NCBI GenBank assembly: GCA_965371445.1
Contig: CBDUYN010000282.1
Location: 1-8,896 of the forward strand
DNA length: 8,896 nt
Reading direction: 5' to 3'
Source of the DNA: DASWIG01 sp965371445
Lineage (GTDB): Bacteria > Acidobacteriota > Thermoanaerobaculia > Multivoradales > J023
Shown here: positions 5,982 to 8,896 of the stretch, one piece after another
Numbering within the stretch: the first letter of the stretch is position 1
Layout of the letters: the number at the start of each line of letters is the position of its first letter
Translations under genes and position numbers: made by a program
The notes under the pieces: model-generated
Seen by the model: only the letters and a program-made list of their open reading frames with translations
The model's database searches: none
What the model was told of the DNA's origin: nothing

Positions 5982-5986
5982 GGAGG
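5982..5986 (+). promoter_or_regulatory. Ribosome binding site of the antitoxin
   Basis: GGAGG with 8 nt to the ATG at 5995, supporting this start codon. Confidence 0.7.
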
Positions 5987-5994
5987 ATCGAGTC

Positions 5995-6222
5995 ATGAAT
6001 CTGAGCTTGTCGATCGACGACAGAACGTTCAAGGAAGCGAGTCGGATCGCCGACGCGATGGGCAAGAGCCTCACCGAGCTGATCCGTGAGCAGTTGGAGA
6101 GACTCGTCACCAAGAGTGACGCGGCAAGCGACATCGAGGAGCTTGAACGACTCTCGACCCCCCCACGCGGCGATTCCCGGGGGGCGCGGTTCAACCGCGA
6201 CGAGATCTATGAGCGCTCGTAG
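5995..6222 (+). CDS. VapB-like ribbon-helix-helix antitoxin
   Basis: Small DNA-binding antitoxin of 75 residues, complete. Residues 1-40 (MNLSLSIDDRTFKEASRIAD, then GKSLTELIREQLERL) look like a ribbon-helix-helix fold: a short beta strand followed by two helices with the conserved GKSLTELIRE turn. RHH proteins dimerise and bind operator DNA through the paired strands. The C-terminal part (IEELERLS near 46-53, then GDSRGARFNRDEIYER) matches the type of tail that neutralises PIN toxins. The next frame starts at 6209, overlapping the 3' end by 14 bp as usual in vapBC-type operons. A strong promoter and ribosome binding site precede it. Its toxin partner is broken, so this is an orphan antitoxin that may still repress its own promoter or cross-neutralise another toxin. 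The exact family name is uncertain. Confidence 0.8.
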   Translation: MNLSLSIDDRTFKEASRIADAMGKSLTELIREQLERLVTKSDAASDIEELERLSTPPRGDSRGARFNRDEIYERS

Positions 6223-6405
6223 CTTCTTCGACACCTCCCGATCATCCTCTCCGCGATCGACCTTCATCGCGCCCATCAAACCTCGATCTGGGACTCTCTG
6301 ATTATCCGCGCGGCCCAGCAGGCCAAATGTAGCGTTCTCTACACAGAGGACCTTCATGCAGGCTGGCAGATCGAAGACCTGAAGATCGTGAACCCTTTTA
6401 CATGA
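6209..6405 (+). pseudogene. PIN-domain (VapC-like) toxin, broken by internal deletion and frameshift
   Basis: Relic of a ribonuclease toxin. The start MSARSFFDT (6209-6235) carries the first PIN active-site Asp (D8 in FFDT) and overlaps the antitoxin end, as expected. The sequence then jumps, in another frame, to the C-terminal part of a PIN domain at 6238-6402: PIILSAIDLHRAHQ, then SIWDSLIIRAA with an acidic Asp, LYTEDL with another, and a closing LKIVNPFT before TGA at 6403. About 64 residues remain of a usual length near 130-140 (family knowledge), so roughly 70 residues of the middle, with the second acidic position, are gone. Read in the start frame, the product ends at 6301 and is unrelated to PIN after residue 9. 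The toxin is therefore very unlikely to be active. Confidence 0.8.
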
Positions 6406-6463
6406 ACCTTGCACGGCGCTTACCCCTCAACAACTTCGAAAAAACGAGGATGAGGAAGTGTAG

Positions 6464-6506
6464 GGCAGGCTCTGCCTGCCAGGCGGTCTCCCGCAGGGAG
6501 ACCGCC
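6464..6506. repeat. Adjacent double hairpin, REP-like
   Basis: GGCAGGC-TCT-GCCTGCC (6464-6480) is followed one base later by an 11-bp perfect stem, GGCGGTCTCCC (6482-6492) and GGGAGACCGCC (6496-6506), with a GCA loop. Two back-to-back GC-rich hairpins with 3-nt loops resemble the elements spread by RAYT transposases. It lies 59 bp after the toxin relic and could also act as a transcription barrier. Confidence 0.7.
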
Positions 6507-6610
6507 GGAAGATCGAAGACAAGGCCAAGCCGAGCCCCGTGGAGCCATTGAGCTGGAATCGACACGCTGTGCCTCGATTCGTCGTCATCGTCTGCTTGAC
6601 CTTGCCACCC

Positions 6611-6654
6611 GGCGTCCCTTCTTAGGCGGCTTTATCCGTCTAAGAAGGAACGCC
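6611..6654. repeat. 19-bp stem-loop
   Basis: Arms 6611-6629 and 6636-6654 pair over 19 positions with one G-T wobble and one mismatch, enclosing a 6-nt loop. The core is CCTTCTTAG/CTAAGAAGG. It lies between the TA relic and the end of STAND copy 2, so it could end transcription from both sides, though no T-run follows on either strand. A mobile palindrome is the alternative. Confidence 0.65.
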
Positions 6655-6670
6655 CTCTACAGACCTCATC

Positions 6671-6706
6671 TTCTTGCCTTTCTTGCCTCTTCTTGCCTTC
6701 CTTGCC
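6671..6706. repeat. TTCTTGCC short tandem array downstream of STAND copy 2
   Basis: Octamers at 6671, 6680 and 6690 plus a degenerate TCCTTGCC at 6699. It corresponds to the array at 2355-2392 behind copy 1, with different spacing, so repeat number and phase have drifted since duplication. Confidence 0.8.
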
Positions 6707-6708
6707 AC

Positions 6709-6753
6709 GTCCCGAAGGGACGCCGTCGTCTGGACCCGGGGTTCAACCCGGGG
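6709..6753. repeat. Hairpins at the STAND copy 2 3' end, one containing its stop codon
   Basis: GTCCC-GAA-GGGAC (6709-6721) and a CCCGGG(G)TTCAACCCGGGG palindrome (6735-6753). The TGA stop of copy 2 (6743-6745) lies inside the second palindrome, whereas copy 1 ends in its own TAG 12 bp before the equivalent palindrome. Possible terminators or RNA-stability elements; no U-run is visible. Confidence 0.6.
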
Positions 6754-8896
6754 ACGCCTCCGCCGACGCCAACGCCTCCAACAACAACGTCAGCTCGACG
6801 GTACCGCTATAGCCAAGCCCCGGATCCGACGCCAACGCCGGATCCCGAGATCCAGCAAAAATCGCCTGCAAGGCCGGGATCATCGTGCGAACGGATGCGG
6901 GAAGCTCCGAGCTCTTCAGAAGCTCTGCAAGTTGCGCCGCGACACCTTCCGTCTGCCCTGCGACGATCGCTTGTCCTACGAGCGCCGCCAGGCGACCGCT
7001 CCCCATGTGATTCTCACCCCCCGCCCGACGGTACGCAAGAAAAGCCTGGACGGCCCTCTCCCGCGCCCGGACGGCCGCCGCGTCGTCACCGACGGCCCGT
7101 TCCAGGTTGTGCAGGATGTTGTAGGCGTTCCAGATCGTCCCGCTGTGGCCAAGAGCCTCCTTGCACTCGATCGCCCGCAGGATCTCCTGCCGGGCCTCGT
7201 CGTAACGCCGGAGTTGGATGAGCTCGTCGGCGACGTTGTTCCGTCGTATACCCTCCTTCGCAAGATCGTTCATCTCAACCGCAATCTCCACCGCCTGCCG
7301 ATAGAAACGGACGGCCTCTTCCCGCCGTCCCATTAAGCTATAGACGTTGCCAAGCTGATTGAGCGTATCCGCCTCAGGCGGCCGATCCCCGCGCTGAATC
7401 TGGATCCTCAGCGACCGCTGATAGGCCTCCTCGGCGGACTCAAGCTGTCCGGCCTCCTCGTAGACCCTGCCGATCTGATGCCACGCGGTGGCGACGCTCC
7501 CGGACTCTCCGAGCGCCTCGAACGTCGCCCGCGCTTCGGTATAGGCGCCGATCGCGTCGTCGAACCTTCGCTGGAGCATGCGGACGGTCCCGAGCTGAAA
7601 CCTTGCCGTAGCGACTTGTCGATGATCCCCCAGCTCATCGCTGAGCTCGATCGACGTCTCGTACGCCCCGGCCGCCTCGTCGAGCCGGCCGAGGGCTTGG
7701 AGACAATCGCCGGTCTCCGTGACGCACGCGCTCGCCATCCCCGCGGCGCTTTCGTTCCCCGCCTCGCCGAGTTTCTCGAACCGCGTCCTGGCCTCGGCGA
7801 GCGGCGTCAACGCCGCCTCGGCGGCGCCGCCCATCCGCAAGGTGCGACCCAGCCTGAAGTGAGCCACCGCGAAGTCATAGGACGCCCCCGCGTAAGCGTC
7901 CTCCCCCGCCGCCTGACAACGCTCCAGGACCCTCCGCACCCCCTCGACCGCCTCCGCGAAGCGACCCGCCTCCAGCAGACGGTCCACCGCCGCGCTCGCG
8001 GCCTCGAACTGCGCGTTGCTCCACTCGCCCAGCCCCTTGGACGCCTCCTCCCGCACCCGGACGACCCGCGCCAACGCCTTCGGACGCCCGAGGAACAGGA
8101 GAAGTCCCTCGACCTTCGTGGCGACGTCGACCGTCGTCTCGGCTGGGGCGTCGCGGCGGAGGTGCTCCAGGACGGCCAGCAGGTTGGGCAGCTCCAGGAC
8201 CGTCAGGGTCGCGGACAACTGGGCGTCCTGGGACTGCTGCTGATAAAGGTACGACGTCAGCGCCACCATCGCCTCCACCCAGGCCCGACGCGCCTCGCTC
8301 CGCTCCTCGTCGCTCAGCTCGCGGTCGAGCGCCGGACCCAGCGCCGGGTGCAGACGCAGGTAGCCGTACGCCAGTAGCTCGCCGAGCCCGACGCCGACGA
8401 GCGCCTGAGCCACGGCGACTTCCTCGTCGTTCTCGTAATCGAGCCCGAGCACCTTTGCCATCACATAGCCGTGCGCTCCCCCGTGAAACACCGCCAGCCG
8501 ACGGATCCGCTCCCGCATCCCCGCCGGCAGACGCCGCAGCGAAAGCTCGACGCTGGCGAAAAGCGAACGCTCCCGGTCGTCGCCGTAGCGTTCGTGCAAA
8601 TCCTCCAGGACGCCCCGCAAGTCCGCCGTCGTCCGCCGGACGCCCGACGACGCCACCTCCCGCGCCAAGAGCACCAGGCTCCGCGCGTGTCCCCGCACCG
8701 CGTCGACCAGCTGGACGATCTCGTCTTCGCTCTCGCCTTCGTCGCCGGCGTGGGGCACCGCGTCCTCACGTCCCAGGACGCGGGCCACCAGGGCGACGGC
8801 GTCCACGCGGGCGAGGCGGCTGACGTCGAGGTGGTGACGCCCGAAGGGGTCCGGCAGGGGCTCGCGCGTCGTGAAGACGATCCGCGTCTCGCCCTG
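6743..8896 (-). CDS. CHAT/STAND-family TPR protein, C-terminal 717 residues, runs off right edge (copy 2)
   Basis: Paralogue of the protein at 3108-5870 with an uninterrupted frame from the window edge to TGA at 6743. The visible part starts inside the NTPase (QGETRIVFTTRE, equal to residue 573 of copy 1), so CHAT, Walker A and Walker B should lie beyond the window and are only predicted. Then come the GHARSLVLLA segment, a winged helix (RLAVFHGGAHGYV), a helical arm and, from about visible residue 312, roughly seven TPR-like helical pairs with near-40-residue spacing (for example ATARFQLGTVRMLQRRFDDA, WHQIGRVYEEAGQLESAEEA and LNQLGNVYSLMGRREEAV). The C-terminal cap ends in VELTLLLEALASAEASPG. 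TPRs in such proteins are the likely ligand-sensing or autoinhibitory part. The last residues, SPG, come from reading into a 3' palindrome after a small deletion. This copy shows what the intact sensor region of copy 1 looked like. A defence role is inferred. Confidence 0.85.
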   Translation of the reverse strand, partial: QGETRIVFTTREPLPDPFGRHHLDVSRLARVDAVALVARVLGREDAVPHAGDEGESEDEIVQLVDAVRGHARSLVLLAREVASSGVRRTTADLRGVLEDLHERYGDDRERSLFASVELSLRRLPAGMRERIRRLAVFHGGAHGYVMAKVLGLDYENDEEVAVAQALVGVGLGELLAYGYLRLHPALGPALDRELSDEERSEARRAWVEAMVALTSYLYQQQSQDAQLSATLTVLELPNLLAVLEHLRRDAPAETTVDVATKVEGLLLFLGRPKALARVVRVREEASKGLGEWSNAQFEAASAAVDRLLEAGRFAEAVEGVRRVLERCQAAGEDAYAGASYDFAVAHFRLGRTLRMGGAAEAALTPLAEARTRFEKLGEAGNESAAGMASACVTETGDCLQALGRLDEAAGAYETSIELSDELGDHRQVATARFQLGTVRMLQRRFDDAIGAYTEARATFEALGESGSVATAWHQIGRVYEEAGQLESAEEAYQRSLRIQIQRGDRPPEADTLNQLGNVYSLMGRREEAVRFYRQAVEIAVEMNDLAKEGIRRNNVADELIQLRRYDEARQEILRAIECKEALGHSGTIWNAYNILHNLERAVGDDAAAVRARERAVQAFLAYRRAGGENHMGSGRLAALVGQAIVAGQTEGVAAQLAELLKSSELPASVRTMIPALQAIFAGSRDPALASDPGLGYSGTVELTLLLEALASAEASPG
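7963..8896. repeat. Right copy of long direct repeat shared by the two STAND genes
   Basis: Partner of 3221-4154, colinear without indels to the window edge; 8018-8341 is identical to 3276-3599. The repeat very probably continues to the right. It is a substrate for homologous recombination that would delete everything between the copies, including the TA relic. Confidence 0.9.

Larger units (their letters stand above)
6406..6742. other. Gene-free spacer rich in hairpins
   Basis: No plausible coding region is seen on either strand. It holds the double hairpin at 6464-6506, a 19-bp stem at 6611-6654, a 7-bp inverted repeat GAATCGA/TCGATTC at 6556-6580, the TTCTTGCC array at 6671-6706 and a GTCCC-GAA-GGGAC hairpin at 6709-6721. 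The last two are the 3' flank of STAND copy 2. Confidence 0.7.

Noticed and set aside
6086..6301. 71-codon plus-strand frame as an independent gene
   Set aside because: Its first part is antisense-free overlap with the antitoxin in another frame. Only the part from 6209 is meaningful, as the broken start of the PIN toxin.
5230..6414. 394-codon minus-strand frame crossing the TA relic and the CHAT region
   Set aside because: It is a different frame from the CHAT coding sequence, becomes Arg/Pro-rich there, and overlaps the antitoxin gene, which has its own promoter and ribosome binding site.

Overview
The window is high-GC bacterial DNA with long antisense shadow frames and many short intergenic palindromes. 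It suggests a high-GC soil or environmental lineage such as Acidobacteriota, Myxococcota or Gemmatimonadota, but nothing here fixes the phylum, so treat that as a weak guess.

Layout, left to right. (1) Positions 1-699, minus strand: the N-terminal 233 codons of an oxygen-dependent-type protoporphyrinogen oxidase. It runs off the left edge through an in-frame 15-bp tandem repeat. (2) 710-1948, minus: an intact bifunctional ribBA, 10 bp upstream of the oxidase gene and probably in one operon with it (riboflavin supply next to a flavin-using heme enzyme). (3) 1949-2451: ribBA leader, a large nested inverted repeat of REP/MITE type, and a TTCTTGCC array. (4) 2452-5870, minus: a CHAT protease - STAND NTPase - TPR gene. 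A net 442-bp deletion relative to its neighbour has shifted the reading frame, leaving a 920-aa protein plus an out-of-frame TPR remnant. (5) 5995-6405, plus: a small toxin-antitoxin relic, with an intact RHH/VapB-like antitoxin and a PIN toxin broken by an internal deletion. (6) 6406-6742: hairpin-rich intergenic DNA. (7) 6743-8896, minus: a second CHAT/STAND-family paralogue, with intact TPRs, running off the right edge before its N-terminus is seen.

The main interest is the accessory island at about 2196-8896. It holds two close paralogues of a large sensor-effector protein in tandem, with a TA relic and several palindromic repeats between and beside them. Caspase-like CHAT domains fused to a STAND ATPase and TPRs are built like NLR-type sensors: the TPRs would detect a ligand, the ATPase would oligomerise, and the protease would act. 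An anti-phage or regulated-death role is an inference from architecture and context. The paralogues are mosaic. One stretch of 324 bp is identical base for base, while the winged-helix patch and the TPR sensor region have diverged, which suggests gene conversion or recent duplication with sensor diversification. Both genes carry the same kind of 3' module (a CCCGGG palindrome, a GTCCC/GGGAC hairpin and a TTCTTGCC array), so the duplicated unit included the 3' flank.
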